Notes: generated by a model from the letters alone, not told the origin. 64,000 bases of DNA from Ailurus styani (GCA_002007465.1 LNAC01000273.1:1535632-1599631); one strand, 5' to 3'; positions 1-11,294 are shown, counted from the first letter of the stretch. Translations and numbers: made by a program.

Positions 1-442
1 ACTTGATAGTGTCTTACCTGTGGAAACAAGATAAAACTCACAAGAAATCCATATACACTTGTGGCAAACGACTGCATGTGATTGTAAAGTTCTCAGAAAA
101 TATCTTTGAGAGTAGAAATGCATTAGAATGAAAATTCTGTGAAGAAAGGTTTTGTATTGTTTTGTTTTGGGCCTATTTTCTTAATTATTTGTAGAGCATG
201 CAATATAGTTCTACTCTATAATTAGTTGTTGAATGAATAAAGATATATATATGAATAAATCAGTGATCCCTGAAAATTCCTCATTTACCCACTTTGCCTT
301 CCAAACTGGAAGAAGTTGGAATGAATGGCAATAGATTGAACATGTGTTTCTGCCCCATTGACATAAATATGTATTTGACTCTTTATTCACTTTTAAAGAT
401 ATTATTTTCCCATTATTGTTGGGAACCAATAGAGTCTCTTGA
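1..442. other. Unique AT-rich sequence, no gene seen
   Basis: No coding signal is seen; the reading frames are short and of low complexity. The stretch near 222-245, 'agttgttgaatgaataaa', resembles the terminal few bases of L2 3' ends, but is too short to call. Confidence 0.6.
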
Positions 443-456
443 GAATAAGGACAATA

Positions 457-660
457 GGGCGCCTGGGTGGCTCAGTGGGTTAAAGCCTCTGCCTTCGGCT
501 CAGGTCATGATCCCAGGGTCCTGGGATCGAGGCCCACATCGGGCTCTCTGCTCAGCCGGGAGCCTGCTTCCTCCTCTCTCCTCTCTCTCTGCCTGCCTCT
601 CTGCCTACTTGTAATCTCTCTCTCTGTGTCAAATGAATAAATAAAATCTTAAAAAAAAAA
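457..660 (+). mobile_element. CAN-SINE (tRNA-Lys-derived), young, full length
   Basis: The head 'ggcgcctgggtggctcag' is followed by the tRNA-derived body, a CT-rich region ('ctctctctgcctgcctctct'), an AATAAA-containing tail and an A run. It is flanked by a perfect 14-bp TSD, gaataaggacaata, at 443-456 and 661-674. The perfect TSD and near-consensus body point to a recent insertion in the carnivore lineage. Confidence 0.97.
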
Positions 661-674
661 GAATAAGGACAATA

Positions 675-1429
675 TATTGTTTATGATTATAGCCTCAGAG
701 GTCAGCTGACTTCGATGAAACCATTTATTTAGTCTTTTGTGTAATATCCTCAATTATGATGGATATCATGAACAGATGAAATCTGTTCATGAGGCCCCTC
801 TTAACACACAAATCCTGGTCCTATGGTACACTGGAAGCAAAGGGAAAAGAAAAAAAAAGTAGGCTTTGTAACTGAAGGGTTTTTGTCCTCAGTCACAGCT
901 ATAACCCGCGAGCCTGGATTGACACAAAGCATGTGCTCAAAGAATGGGGGGTGGGAGGTGAAGAGAGATGACCAGATGAGTACAAAGATCAATGAAAAAG
1001 AATCAGAAAAATTGAGTTCTAGTTTCCACTCATGATCAGTTAAGACATTATATTTTAGTTAAGTTAGAAACTCCAGTGTTAGTTGGTTGATTTTTAACAT
1101 TTGTTCCAGGCCTAGGAAAAGAAGCAAAATGTGCTAGTCCAGTAAATAAATGAGTTTATTCCATTCAACCAGTAGGATTTGCTAACATGTTACAGATTAC
1201 TTCATTAATTTCTCTGGGTTCTTCATGGTAACACTCTGAGTAAATATAGGATTTTTTTTTAATGAGAGAAAAATCAAGAATGTTGGATAAAGAAGGCAAT
1301 CTGAGGAATAAGCAATACAGGGGGAAACCTCCACACAAGAAGGTGATTCTTTTAAGAAATGCATTGATAAAAGGAAAGTTGGGAACTTTAATTACGTTTA
1401 CTGAGTGCCTCTAGAAATATCAATCATAC
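675..1429. other. Unique sequence, no gene seen
   Basis: Non-repetitive by eye, with no splice-flanked or long open frame. A short inverted motif, 'catgaacagatgaaatctgttcatg', lies at 768-792 (arms catgaacagat and atctgttcatg), a small perfect hairpin with a 3-nt loop. Confidence 0.6.
768..792. repeat. Short perfect hairpin
   Basis: Arms catgaacagat and atctgttcatg are exact reverse complements of 11 nt separated by gaa. It lies in unique DNA with no T run after it, and no function is implied. Confidence 0.7.
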
Positions 1430-2100
1430 ATTTTCTCTCTATGACCCATGTACCACCAGCATTATACCTACTCCTATCTATTCTTCACAGGTTACCAGTC
1501 ATCTTCCTAAAAACAAATGTAATTAGATCACCACCCTGCTAATAAAAATGTGATTCTTCTTGCTGCCATGGCATTAAATCTAAATTCCTTACAAGGAAAT
1601 ATAAGATATTTGCAGTTTAGCCTTCATTTTCAGATTCATTTGATGTGATTACCAGTCCTTCATCACACACAGTTTATTCTTCAGCCACAGAAATTCTTTT
1701 TTTTTTTAGATTTTTTTTTTAATTTGTCAGAGAGAGAGAGATCACAAGTAGGCAGAGAGGCAGGCAGAGGCAGAGAGAGAAGCAGGCTTCCCGCCAAGCA
1801 AGGAGCCCGATGTGGGACTCAATCCCAGAACCCTGGGATCATAACCTGAGCCAAAGGCAGCCGCCCAACTGACTGAGCCACTCAGGTGTCCCCAGCTACA
1901 GAAATTCTAATAATAAATCTTTGTACATTATGTCTCCTCTTCCTGAAATGGTCCCTGTCATTCTTCCCTTTAACAATTTCCAATTTGTCATTCAAGATCC
2001 AGCTGAGACTCACTTTCTCCAGAATACCTTTTCTTATGATCTTGAGTGAATGACCATAGTAGCTCCACCATTATGTTCCACTGGCACTATTTTAACAGAA
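1430..2100 (+). mobile_element. L2 (LINE2) remnant, split by a SINE
   Basis: The segments on both sides of 1698-1892 follow the familiar L2 3' region: text like 'gatcaccaccctgct..aaaa', then a CT-rich stretch and 'cattcaagatccagctgagactcac', which parallels the L2 'caggtctcagctcaaatgtcac' motif. The copy is highly diverged with no coding frame. The SINE inserted into it later. Confidence 0.6.
1698..1892 (-). mobile_element. CAN-SINE, older subfamily
   Basis: The reverse-complement SINE runs from a T-rich tail through a GA-rich region to 'gactgagccactcaggtgtcc'. A 16-bp TSD cagc[c/t]acagaaattct flanks it at 1682-1697 and 1893-1908 with one mismatch. It shares 'gccaagcaaggagccc' and 'gtgtcc' with the copy at 59843-60024, so the two probably belong to one subfamily. 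Confidence 0.95.
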
Positions 2101-2119
2101 ATTGCTAAGGGCTCCCAAT

Positions 2120-2345
2120 AACCATTGTGCCTTTCTTCCTTAGGCAATGCAACTCTTAAATATTTATCACGTGCCCATATGACTAGATTCTGCCCAGTGG
2201 GATATGAAGAGAATTTCTGTGAGCAGCTTCTGGATCACATCCTTAAAAGCGTGTTACTTTACCTCTACTCTCTCTTTTTTCCCCTCCTGTAGGCCGGAAC
2301 ATGGAAGGAAAACCCTAAGAAGTGACAGAGCAATGAGATAGATGG
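2120..2345 (+). mobile_element. Possible MaLR-type LTR remnant
   Basis: Motifs such as 'ttctgcccagtgggatatga' and the CT-rich tract before 'gtaggccggaacatgg' resemble MaLR-class LTR consensus ('ctggccaatgggatgtgag'). Divergence is high and both ends are unclear. A hAT-type non-autonomous element is an alternative. Confidence 0.35.
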
Positions 2346-2470
2346 AATCTGGGTTGTTGGTTCCCTTTGTGAAGTGAAGCACCCTTACACTTAATTGGCT
2401 ACCAGCTAGCACTTTTTGTGGGAAAGAAAAAATGAACCTTTCTTGTACAGTTTAGTCTTATTTGGTCTGT

Positions 2471-2623
2471 ATAAGGATGAGGGGAGAGGGAGAGGGAGAG
2501 AAGCAGACGTCCTGCTGAGCATGTAGCTCTGTGTGGACATGGGTCGATCCCAAGACTCAGATCGTGACCTGAGCCAAAAATCAAGAGTCAGACACTCAAC
2601 CAAACTGAGCCACCAGGTGCCCC
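2471..2623 (-). mobile_element. CAN-SINE, old, 3'-degraded
   Basis: The reverse-complement SINE body ends in 'caaactgagccaccaggtgc'. The A-rich tail side is eroded and no clear TSD was found. It abuts a Tigger-type fragment starting at 2624. Confidence 0.85.
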
Positions 2624-2836
2624 CTTACGATTTTCTTAGTAACATTTTCTTTATCTTACTTTAAAAGTACACTGTATAATATATATAATGTCCAAAATAT
2701 GTGTAAATTGACTGTTTATCTATAAGGCTTCCAGTCATCAGTAGGTTAAGATTTTGGGGAATCAACATTTATACATGGATTTTCAACTGTGCATAAAGTG
2801 AGCGTCCCTAACTCCTGCACTGCTCAAGAGTCAGCC
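2624..2836. mobile_element. Tigger-type (TcMar) DNA transposon end fragment
   Basis: The order of motifs ('ttacgattttcttagtaaca', 'gtaaattgactgtttat', 'ggcttccagtcatcagtagg', 'acatggattttcaactg', 'ccctaactcctgcactg', 'ctcaagagtca') is the reverse complement of a familiar Tigger-family terminal segment beginning 'cagttgacccttgaac'. It is a non-coding, diverged terminal piece. The exact family name needs a library search. Confidence 0.6.
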
Positions 2837-3183
2837 ATACATCTGGGCTTGACTAAAATCTTGAAATAGGAACTGGGACATTGCCAGAAAGCCAAATAGT
2901 TGTTCTCTGAAGCTTTATCATTTTTTCCTGTGTGTCTTACTCTGATCTCTCTGAAGATCTACTTCATTCTTCTGCCTGGTAGTTAAATGCTTTTTCCTTC
3001 TTCACAAATGTGGAAGAAGGCAGCCTCCCCACACCGCTCTAGAATATACAATTTAAGTTTAAGCAAAATATCAGAACTAGATCCTTTAAGTCCTAATTCC
3101 AAATTCACTAAAAGAGAATCTCAGTGGTTGAGCTTGGGTAAAGTCTTCAATCTTAACCTAATCATGAAACCAGAGATGGGGCT
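2837..3183. other. Unique sequence, no gene seen
   Basis: Nothing recognisable; open frames crossing into the CTTT tract are simple-repeat artefacts. Confidence 0.6.
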
Positions 3184-3260
<77 letters not shown>

Positions 3261-3290
3261 TTTCTTCTTTTCTTTCTTCCTTTTTTTTCA
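3184..3290 (+). repeat. (CT)n/(CTTT)n microsatellite
   Basis: Short CT dinucleotides lead into an almost uninterrupted run of about 17 CTTT units, then a degenerate pyrimidine tail. This 107-bp polypyrimidine tract is likely to vary in length between individuals. Confidence 0.98.
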
Positions 3291-3384
3291 GTAAAAAAAA
3301 TGTATGTTTGCATACATACTGAGAGGTGTCTGCTGCAGAAGTCATTTAGATTGCTATTAGAGAGCCTTGCCAAGATTCTACTCA

Positions 3385-3455
3385 TTTTGTTATCCCAGAG
3401 TCTAGTGCACTGCCTGATAAAATAAATGCTGACTGGAGAATGAATGAATGGAATC
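3385..3455 (+). mobile_element. L2 3'-terminal fragment
   Basis: 'gttatcccagagtctagtgc', 'actgcctgataaaataaatg' and 'gaatgaatgaatgg' follow the canonical L2 3' end order (cccagcacctag, acagtgcctgg, aataaatg, gaatgaatg). Confidence 0.6.
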
Positions 3456-4640
3456 CAGAGAGAGCACACTGCTGTAGAGCAGCCAGAAATAAGTTTCATC
3501 ATTTGGAGTGTAGACATAAAAACTTCTTGTCTTTTAGAAAAGAAATAAAATCCAGACAGCGCAGAACTCAGAAAAGGTATTTTCCAGGAGCAAATTTATC
3601 ACTGACAGTTCTTAACAGATAACCTATAAAACAAAGGCAGCATTACCCTGAAGTAATGTCATCATTGCATGCAAATCACAGCTCTCTGTGTGTCCAAATT
3701 ATTATTATTATTTTAATTTAAAAAATAATTTTAAAGCTATGAATTATCTGCATTTTTTGGTTCTGCCGGTTAAAATGTCTCTGCTCCATTGCAACAAAAA
3801 ATACATGATGAAATATTTACATACATACCTGATGATAGTTCATAAATAATGAATGTTATTATAATTCTACATTTTTTTCACTCTCTTTGGTCAATAGAAT
3901 AAGGATCTGAAATAACTGAGGTAGAAAACGTAATCACCTCATCTATAAAGCCCTCTTTTATTGCTAAAGGTAGGAAGAGATAGAGGATTCATTCTGAGAT
4001 AAAGACATTCAATCTCACTCATCACACTAGGCATGTCAGAAAAATCACCCCATGGATGAGCATAACAGATTGAGCATATCAGAGAATGATGGACTTGGGA
4101 GATGGAAAGTTGTAGGTTATGTCAGAGCAATCCTGGACGGTGCAAGATAACAAAACAGTGCATCCATACATTCTATTTCCAGTGGGGATAATCATCAGAG
4201 GGTTAATCCTTTAGATATTTTGAGATTACTCTATACTAGCAGGGATATCATAGTAATATCCTGTATTTCAATTCTAGCACACAATTGTACTGGTAAAGGT
4301 TATGGAGAAAAAAAAATAAAGCTATATCATTTATTAACACCCTGGACCATTTAATTTTTAATTTATGCAATTTCTAAGTTAGAATTAAGTTTCCATAACT
4401 GTGCAAACAATTCCTATTTATCTGTTACTAATGTTCCCCAAATATTAAGATTACACCATCTTTATACTGTCTTTCCTTTCTTTTTCTATTTTTTTAGAAC
4501 TGTTTCTGAGTCAGTTGACAAACTGATGCCCTGTCACTCCAAAATACATTAGTATTTGTCCAAGAAAACCAAGAAGATTCTGCTACATAACAGCAATCCT
4601 ACTGTCAAAACTAAAAAAAATTAAAACTGGTATATCATTA
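3456..4640. other. Unique AT-rich sequence, no gene seen
   Basis: No coding frame above noise and no recognised interspersed repeat. Short ATT triplets near 3703-3714 are low-complexity only. Confidence 0.55.
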
Positions 4641-4647
4641 TCATTAA

Positions 4648-4783
4648 AATTCACACTCTATTTAGAGTCAACCAATTAGAAATAGGACTTAATGGTAATA
4701 ATGTATCAGTGTCTTTTTTGTTTTGTTTTGTTTTGTTTTGATAGTGGACGATTCAATATTCACACTCTACTTAGAGTTCACCA
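4648..4783. repeat. Local direct repeat around a (GTTTT)n tract
   Basis: A segment at about 4648-4675 containing 'ttcacactctatttagagt' recurs at about 4757-4783 as 'ttcacactctacttagagt', followed in both by a similar 'caacca/tcacca'. The offset is 109 bp and the intervening DNA includes the GTTTT microsatellite. This is a small tandem duplication or a TSD-like pair with an unidentified insert. Confidence 0.75.
4714..4740 (+). repeat. (GTTTT)n microsatellite
   Basis: About four to five GTTTT units follow a short T run. Confidence 0.9.
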
Positions 4784-5278
4784 GTTGTTCCAGTTATGTC
4801 CTTTACAACAAAAGAATCTAGCTCACAATTGCACATTTCATTTAATTGACTTTAAAAATAATGTCTATTTATCATTCTTCAAGATGAAAGAGTTCCTCAG
4901 TCTTCCCTTGCCTTTCAGGATCTTCACAATAGTGAAGAATATGCCTTGGTTTGGGTTTACCTGATGTTTTCTCACAATTAGAAATAATCCTGGAAGGGAT
5001 GCTGTGATTCTCTGTGTATTATATCAGGCACGTGGTATCTATTTGTCCTGTTACTGATGATGGTAACTTTGGTCTCTTGGTTAAGGTGATGTCTGCCAGG
5101 ATTCTTCCTCATAAAGTCATCTTTACTGCTTTGTAATGAATCAGTTCTCTGCGTGGCGCACACTGAGGCTACGTAAATATTCTTTTACATCTCACATTTC
5201 CTCTCTAGTTTTAGCATCCATTGATTTATTTGAAGTTATTAGTACCCTGACTTTTTTTGACTAAATTAAATTTCTTGA

Positions 5279-5350
5279 CATTTATTTATCTATCCATTCA
5301 AAAATATATGTGTTCATTATGTGCCAGGCACTAGGTAAAGTTCTAAGAAT
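5279..5350 (-). mobile_element. L2 3'-end fragment
   Basis: 'tcattatgtgccaggcacta' preceded by 'tttatttatctatccattca' is the reverse complement of the L2 3' terminus. Only this short part is recognisable. Confidence 0.6.
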
Positions 5351-5965
5351 ACTCTATCAGTCAGGAAACAGCTGCTGTTAAGTATTATAGGAATGTAGGA
5401 TTTAATTTAAAAATATGGGATTTATTATAGGAAATAGGACAAGCAATTGTCTTTATAAAAGGTTCTGTGGAAATAAAAATCTAGAAGGAGATAGTAGGAG
5501 GTTCAGAGAAAAAGTCAGTAGCCCTTCATCTGGAGATTTAGGGCAGAGGGATAAGTCAGAGCTTGCAAGTAAATCCAAGAAACTGAGATGCTAAAATGGG
5601 ACCCTGAAGGAGGAACTTGTGGAAAGTCCATAGAGACTGTTCTGGAGAATCTACTTCATTTATGTAGGTCCCTCTGTGGTTCTCAGCCATAGCCATTGAT
5701 GGAACATAATCCAAAATAGATATTTGGGTTTGGGGTGGATGGAATACCTAGTTCTTGCTTTCTGTTAACTTTAAGTTTATTGGGGAAGATAGATATTGAA
5801 GAATTAATGACAGACAAATTAAAATTGGAACTCTGAGAAGTGCTAGACAGACTTATATAGCACTATGAGTTAAAGAGATTAATAATTTGGCCTCCCCAAG
5901 GTAATGCTACTTGAGTGATGATTTGATGAAAACGAAGTCTCCTTCCTGAATTTTTTTTTTTAATA
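5351..5965. other. Unique sequence, no gene seen
   Basis: May include further decayed L2 continuing from 5350, but no motif is clear enough to call. No coding signal. Confidence 0.5.
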
Positions 5966-5969
5966 CGAG

Positions 5970-6530
5970 CTTTATCTATCCCTAATCAAGAGGTAAAGTC
6001 TATTTCCACTTCTTTTCCTTGAGTTTGGGCTGGCCTTTATGAATCCCTGTAATAAGTAGAAAGAGGTATCATTTACCATGCATGGCTTCCAAGGGTAGGT
6101 GGAAAAAAGCCATACATCTTCTTCCTTGCTCTCTTGAAATGTTTGCTGTCTAGCGGTTTCCTCGCAGAAACCAAGCTGTAGTATATAGTTGATCTGGTTG
6201 ACAACCACTACTGAACTCAGGTTTCATGTTATCTCAGCTCAGATGAGTGGAGAAGCTATATTGGATATGTATCATCCTGCTTTAGTTGGTTTAGCCCCCA
6301 GCCACTCAGGTCACTGCCAGTCACTTGAATCACCTCTCCTTTTCCACCATTTGAGTCTTCCAAGTGATGGCTCCAGGCATCTTTGAGCAGAGGAAAGCCA
6401 TCCCTATTGTGTCCCCAACTAAATTTCTGACCCATGCATTTTATAAACATCACAAAACCACAAAATTGTTCTTGTTTTATGGCATTAAGTTTTGGAGTGT
6501 TCAGTTATGCAGCCATAGTAACTGGAATAA
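5970..6530 (+). mobile_element. MLT1-like (ERVL-MaLR) LTR, decayed
   Basis: The segment opens with the MaLR-like 'tttgggctggcctttatgaa' and closes with 'ggcattaagttttggagtgt' and 'tatgcagccatagtaactgg', which parallel the MLT1 3' end ('gccactaagttttggggtgg', 'tacgcagcaatagataactgg'). It is an old solo LTR remnant without coding capacity. Confidence 0.65.
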
Positions 6531-6644
6531 TCAGTTACGAGATGATTTCACCAGCCCAGTTTAAAATTTATTTTATCTTCTACTTGGTTAACATTAGTGA
6601 GATAAAGAGAAGCTAAGGTTCCTGAGGCATTTGTAGGTTAAAAG

Positions 6645-6732
6645 TTAGTGATAGTTTGGGCATGATGGATGGTAAATCAGATGAAAAATTAGTGATAGTT
6701 TGAGGGATGATGCGTGGTAAAGCAGATGAAAA
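6645..6732 (+). repeat. 44-bp tandem duplication
   Basis: Two abutting copies (6645-6688, 6689-6732) begin 'ttagtgatagttt' and end 'cagatgaaaa', differing at about seven positions. The drift indicates an old local duplication. Confidence 0.92.
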
Positions 6733-6784
6733 TATCAAGTTTCCTAATTTGCCCAGCTCAATGGATGATGTTGTCTTTTAATGA

Positions 6785-7145
6785 GGTACCATTTATGAAT
6801 GTCTAGTTGTCTTTCCCTTTCTGGGGACATAGAAGACTGCCCTCCAACCTCTTAATAGGTAAGTAATCACACTTACCTAATTCTGGCCAGTAAGTTGTGA
6901 ATGATAACTAATTGTGATTAAGGTAATGAAAATCCTCTCCATGTATTTCCCATTCTTTTCTTCTTTGGAGATGAGAAAAGATGCCCCCTTAATTACTGAG
7001 TCATGGGAAGAATGACAACAACCCTGGAGAGTTACCCAACATTTAGAGGATTTCATGTAAACTAGAGAACAATTTTATGCATTAAGCCACTGATTTTCTG
7101 AGGTTGTTTATCACCATACATTATTTGTCCTGCTTGGTTACATGG
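6785..7145 (+). mobile_element. Possible MaLR-type LTR remnant
   Basis: 'ctggccagtaagttgtgaat' early and 'attaagccactgattttctg' plus 'aggttgtttatcaccataca' late match the general plan of MaLR-class LTRs. Divergence is high and family assignment is uncertain. Confidence 0.45.
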
Positions 7146-7244
7146 GGAATACTCAAGAATGACTTAGCCATAAAAAGGTGGTTAGTATCCTGTTTTTTTG
7201 TTTTACTTTTTTTTTTTTAATTAAATGGAAGTTGTATCTGTTTT

Positions 7245-7446
7245 TTCTTTAAAGACTTTATTTATTCGACAGAGAGAGAGGGAAAGAGAAAGCACAAGTA
7301 GGGGAAATGGCAGAGGGAGACGGAGAAACAGACTTCCTGCTGAGCAGGTAGGCTGACCTGGGTGGAGCTGGATCCCAGGACCCTGAGATCATGACCTGAG
7401 CTGAAGGCAGCAGATGTGTAGCAGACTGAGCCATCCAGGCGTCCCT
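7245..7446 (-). mobile_element. CAN-SINE, moderately old
   Basis: The reverse-complement SINE starts with 'aaagactttatttatt' and ends 'gactgagccatccaggcgtcc'-like. A diverged TSD is visible: aagttgtatctgtttt at 7229-7244 against aacttgtatccatttt at 7448-7463 (three mismatches). Confidence 0.93.
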
Positions 7447-7544
7447 AAACTTGTATCCATTTTAAGACTGTTTACAAATTACTTAAAGGCTACTTAATTT
7501 GGGGTTTTATTCACATATTTCTTTTATAATATTTATTTTAAAAT

Positions 7545-8180
7545 AACTTTACAGAGTCAAAGTATATTCCAGGCACTGTCTAGGTGACAGGGGAGATGGG
7601 ACGACATAGATATAGATACATAGATACTAGCCTAAACAAACATAAAATTTAGTAGTGATTTTAATACATAAATAATAAATACTAATAATATAAAGTAGAA
7701 AATGATAAGTGCTACAAAAACTGTTGGAATATAATGTTATGATTGTTCAAAGAAGCCTAGTCATTCTAGGAGTGTAATTATCTTAAAAAATATACACAGA
7801 GTAGTAGCCTGGGGCAATAGGAAAACAAGTGGACATGAGGAGGATCTTTGATGCAGAGTTACAACCTGAGCATGGAGCAGGTTGCATGCATCATATGCAG
7901 GTGACAAAAAGTAATGCAGTTGGGCTAAAACTCAAGACATACATAATGGAGTAGAAAATAATAAAGCCAGAAAATTTGTTTGGGTATCAGATTACAAAGG
8001 ACATATAGGTAGAGACACGGATTGAAATTTTTATTTTGTTAGTCAAGGGGGAAACTATGGATATATTTGTGCAAAGGAATTACTGTATAAAGATAATATT
8101 TTAGGGAAAAGCCTGAAAAAAATTTGTATTAGAGGAATATTCAAAGCAAGAAGCATTGAGACCATGAAGAGAATAGAAGG
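7545..8180 (-). mobile_element. L2 remnant
   Basis: Reading on the + strand gives the antisense L2 order: 'attccaggcactgtctaggt' (3' terminus), 'aaatgataagtgctacaaaa', then 'ctgagcatggagcaggttgc' and later 'tgcaaaggaattactgtata'. About 600 bp, no coding frame. Confidence 0.6.
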
Positions 8181-8730
8181 AATGTACGTGAAGAAAAACA
8201 AGACATTGGCAAACGTTTTAAATGGAATCTATTTAGATAACAATAAAATTATTTTATAATGACATGTATAAATCCTTACCACGTATCACCAGTTGTTATT
8301 CTAGGTGTCCCTATATCAATCTCTCTCTCCATTGCTCCTCTATCCTTCTCTTCTTCTATTATTGTATCTACTTATTGGTCCATCATCTAGCTTTTTGTCT
8401 ATCTATGTAAACTTATTTAATTCTCATAATTACCTTAGAGATGAATTCTATATAGTATACAAGAAAGAAGGAAAGATCAATAGATAACTAAAAACTTGAA
8501 CTTGAATGAATGAAACAACTCTGACTTATAAACAGAAAGCACAAAATGAGAACATTTGTAAGGAAAATATGCTCCATCTAGTTTTTGACATATTTTCTTT
8601 GAAGATCAGCTTCAAATATATACATCAGTAATGCACACAAATCTCTAACTTTTAAAATCCCAGATTTTTATTTTTATTAGATACAAAATTGATGACAAGT
8701 TGCACAGTTAAATGGGTGAATCATTAAACT
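8181..8730. other. Unique AT-rich sequence, no gene seen
   Basis: No recognised repeat or coding signal. Confidence 0.5.
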
Positions 8731-8734
8731 TTTG

Positions 8735-9375
8735 CTACATCACAATAAACTCCAAAACAGTGGCTTAAAGAAACAAACATTTGTTTCTCTCATTGTTCTC
8801 TTAGTTGTTCTCTTAGTTGGCTGGGTTAAGCACGTTGGAATGGCTTTATTTACATGTCTACATACAGTATGAGTAGGATGTCTGCTACATCTTGGATGGG
8901 TGGTTCCTCTCTCACCATCATCTCCCACGCTGTAAGAAGCTACCTTGGCTTGGGCGCCTGGGTGGCTCAGTGGGTTAAAGCCTCTGCTTTCGGCTCAGGT
9001 CATGATCCCAGCATCCTGGGATCGAGGCCCACATAGGGCTCTCTGCTCAGCAGGGAGCCTGCTTCCTCCTCTCTCCTCTCTCTCTGCCTGCCTCTCTGCC
9101 TATTTGTGATCTCTCTCTCTGTCAAATAAATAAATAAAATCTTAAAAAAAAAAAAAAGAAACTACCTTGGCTTGCTGACATGGTGGCAAAAGAGAACAGC
9201 AAAAGTTGTTGAACTCTTCAAGCCTCTGTATGAGTTACACTGATACTGTTCCATTGGTCATAGCAAGTGACTTAGCCAAACTTAGAATCAAGAAGTATAG
9301 AAACAGACTCTCCATTTTAATGGGGGAGCCACCATACAAACATTGCAATAGAACATACATACAGTGAGGCAAAAA
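8735..9375 (-). mobile_element. MLT1-like LTR, split by a SINE
   Basis: 'aacagtggcttaaagaaaca' at the left and 'ccattggtcatagcaagtga', 'gactctccattttaatgggg' and 'ccaccatacaaacattgcaa' at the right follow the antisense MLT1 plan ('agtggcttaaaacaac', 'attggtcaaagcaagtcac', 'ctcttgatgggagga'). The SINE at 8953-9157 inserted into it. A 12-bp tandem, ttgttctcttag x2, lies near 8793-8816. Confidence 0.65.
8953..9157 (+). mobile_element. CAN-SINE, young, full length
   Basis: Near-consensus body with AATAAA-rich tail and A14. A 17-bp TSD gaa[g/a]ctaccttggcttg occurs at 8936-8952 and 9158-9174 with one mismatch. It interrupts the antisense MLT1-like LTR. Confidence 0.97.
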
Positions 9376-10054
9376 ATTTTTTTTACAGTAGTGGTAAATA
9401 CAGTAGTGGTAACTATTGCACTATACGGATGGTGCTAACACTTCCAACATTAAGAATATAAATTTATAATCGTAAGTGTTATGTTTTAATATGCAAGTGT
9501 GGTGTATTACAGTAATGATGGCCTATGATTCTTACCATATTTTACATAAACATGCATTATCTTCTAATCCATTGTTTTCTTCTGTTGTCTGATTAGGCTA
9601 ACATTGTTCAACTGTAGCAGAAAAGTAAAAGAGACCAGAATGTTTCCAACACTCCCTCCACCCCAATCATGTTCTGTGTTCTAGTGATAAAGTTAATAGG
9701 TCTAAAGGGTTGGATTACGTGAGCTACATCTTCTAGTCTCTTCCCGTATCATAGAGTATAGTATTCTGAAAGAAACAACATAATTATTTATCTTCATTTC
9801 CATCTCATAAAAAGACAATTTAATATACAATATAACTGAAAATAACTGTACTACCGAAGGTTGATTTAGTCATTCTATGCAGAAAATTCACTTCTGTTAG
9901 TTGTCCTGAGAGTCTAGATACTATTTCTGAAATGTTTCTATTTTTTTTTAATGTTGCCACTTTCTTGACTGAGATACTTCTTATGGAAGATGGTTCCAAT
10001 CGGGGATTGGTAAACTTTTATCTTCAGACTGCTACAAAGTGTGTTTTGTTACAG
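9376..10054. other. Unique sequence, no gene seen
   Basis: Only a short imperfect tandem near 9386-9410 ('cagtagtggtaa' twice) stands out. Confidence 0.55.
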
Positions 10055-10270
10055 AAACCAGCATGGTGTATGGGAAAGGTCTAGGGTTCAGATGAGTTAA
10101 ATTATAATTCCAGTGTAATCATTTAGTACCTCTTTGACTTGGAAAAAATCAATTAAAGTCTATAGGTCTTCGTTTATATTTAAAAAAAAAGATATTTTAA
10201 AATAGATAAAATTAACAACTGCCTTTTCTGTACTATAAAGGCATAAGATATTACAGAGTTTTGAAAACTT
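10055..10270 (+). mobile_element. MIR remnant
   Basis: 'agcatggtgtatgggaaagg', then 'ggttcagatgagttaaatta', 'tttagtacctctttgacttg' and 'gtctataggtcttcgtttat' follow the MIR order (agcatagtggttaag, ggttcgaatcc, ctgtgtgaccttgg, ctcagtttcctcat). Confidence 0.65.
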
Positions 10271-11084
10271 CAAGCTACCACATTAATGTAAAGAATCTCT
10301 GGCAGGGCTATCTGGTATTTTATATGATAGTAACAAAAATGTTGGCCTGTCTCTTCCCAAACCCATCATTATTAAAATTATAGAAAATGATAAGCAATTT
10401 TGAATTAGACTAAAATAAAATTTAATATACTTATTGACAGGCCAAATTTTCTGCACTGAATCAACAAATTCCTTAATGTTTTAATAAAGAATAAACCTTT
10501 TTGAGTGACACAATACCACAGAATTTTTAAATATGAGAATGAAAAGAAGGTACTACAGACCGTCAAAACATTGTGATGACAATTCTGAATTCGAGATGAA
10601 GTGGCTTTTTACGCATTAATAACTTTTATGAAATTTTAAAATGCCAAACTTCAATGAATAGAAGAAAGTCAACTAAGCATGTTGCAATGTTTTTTGGTAG
10701 TATTCTTTTTGTGCCACAGCACAATTAAAATATCTAGGCTTCAAATTATACTTTCCTTTTTTCTGTTAAGATGCTTTAACAAACAAGTTTTAAAGCTTGA
10801 TAATATTCTTCAATTAGTGTTGAATAAATTTTAAATTATATTACCAAGTTCATAATGAAAAGCACCTATGTAATGTCTTTTTAAGAAGTGAAATGCAAGC
10901 TTTATATACCCTATGACTGGGCATAAGGAACAGAAAATTCTCTTAATTTGTGTGTGAAGTTCTATCAGAAAATATTTAAAGGAACAGGCATTTTCCTGGA
11001 GGTTGAAAGCTAATAGTGTTTCACCAGGGAAGAAGAAGGAATGGCATTCTAAACACCAAGGGATAAGACCACACGGATTATTCC
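10271..11084. other. Unique AT-rich sequence, no gene seen
   Basis: No recognised repeat or coding frame. Confidence 0.55.
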
Positions 11085-11099
11085 AAAAAGCGTGAAACA

Positions 11100-11294
11100 G
11101 GGCGCCTGGGTGGCTCAGTGGGTTAAAGCCGCTGCCTTCGGCTCAGGTCATGATCCCAGGGTCCTGGGATCGAGGCCCACATCTGGCTCTCTGCTCAGTG
11201 GGGAGCCTGCTTCCTCCTCTCTCTCTGTCTGCCTCTCTGCCTACTTGTGATCTCTCTCTGTGTCAAATGAATAAACAAAATCTAAAAAAAAAAA
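11100..11294 (+). mobile_element. CAN-SINE, young, full length
   Basis: Near-consensus body with a long A tail. The TSD aaaaagc[g/a]tgaaaca lies at 11085-11099 and 11295-11309. Confidence 0.97.

Noticed and set aside
294..614. 106-codon frame ending in a leucine/serine-rich tail
   Set aside because: Its C-terminal half is the SINE body and CT-rich region. The same PGWLSGLKPLPSAQVMI-type peptide recurs in every + SINE, and its antisense equivalent in - SINEs.
3121..3517. Open frames rich in K/E/R or L/S/F over the CTTT tract
   Set aside because: They are translations of the (CTTT)n microsatellite and flanks; composition follows the repeat unit in each frame.
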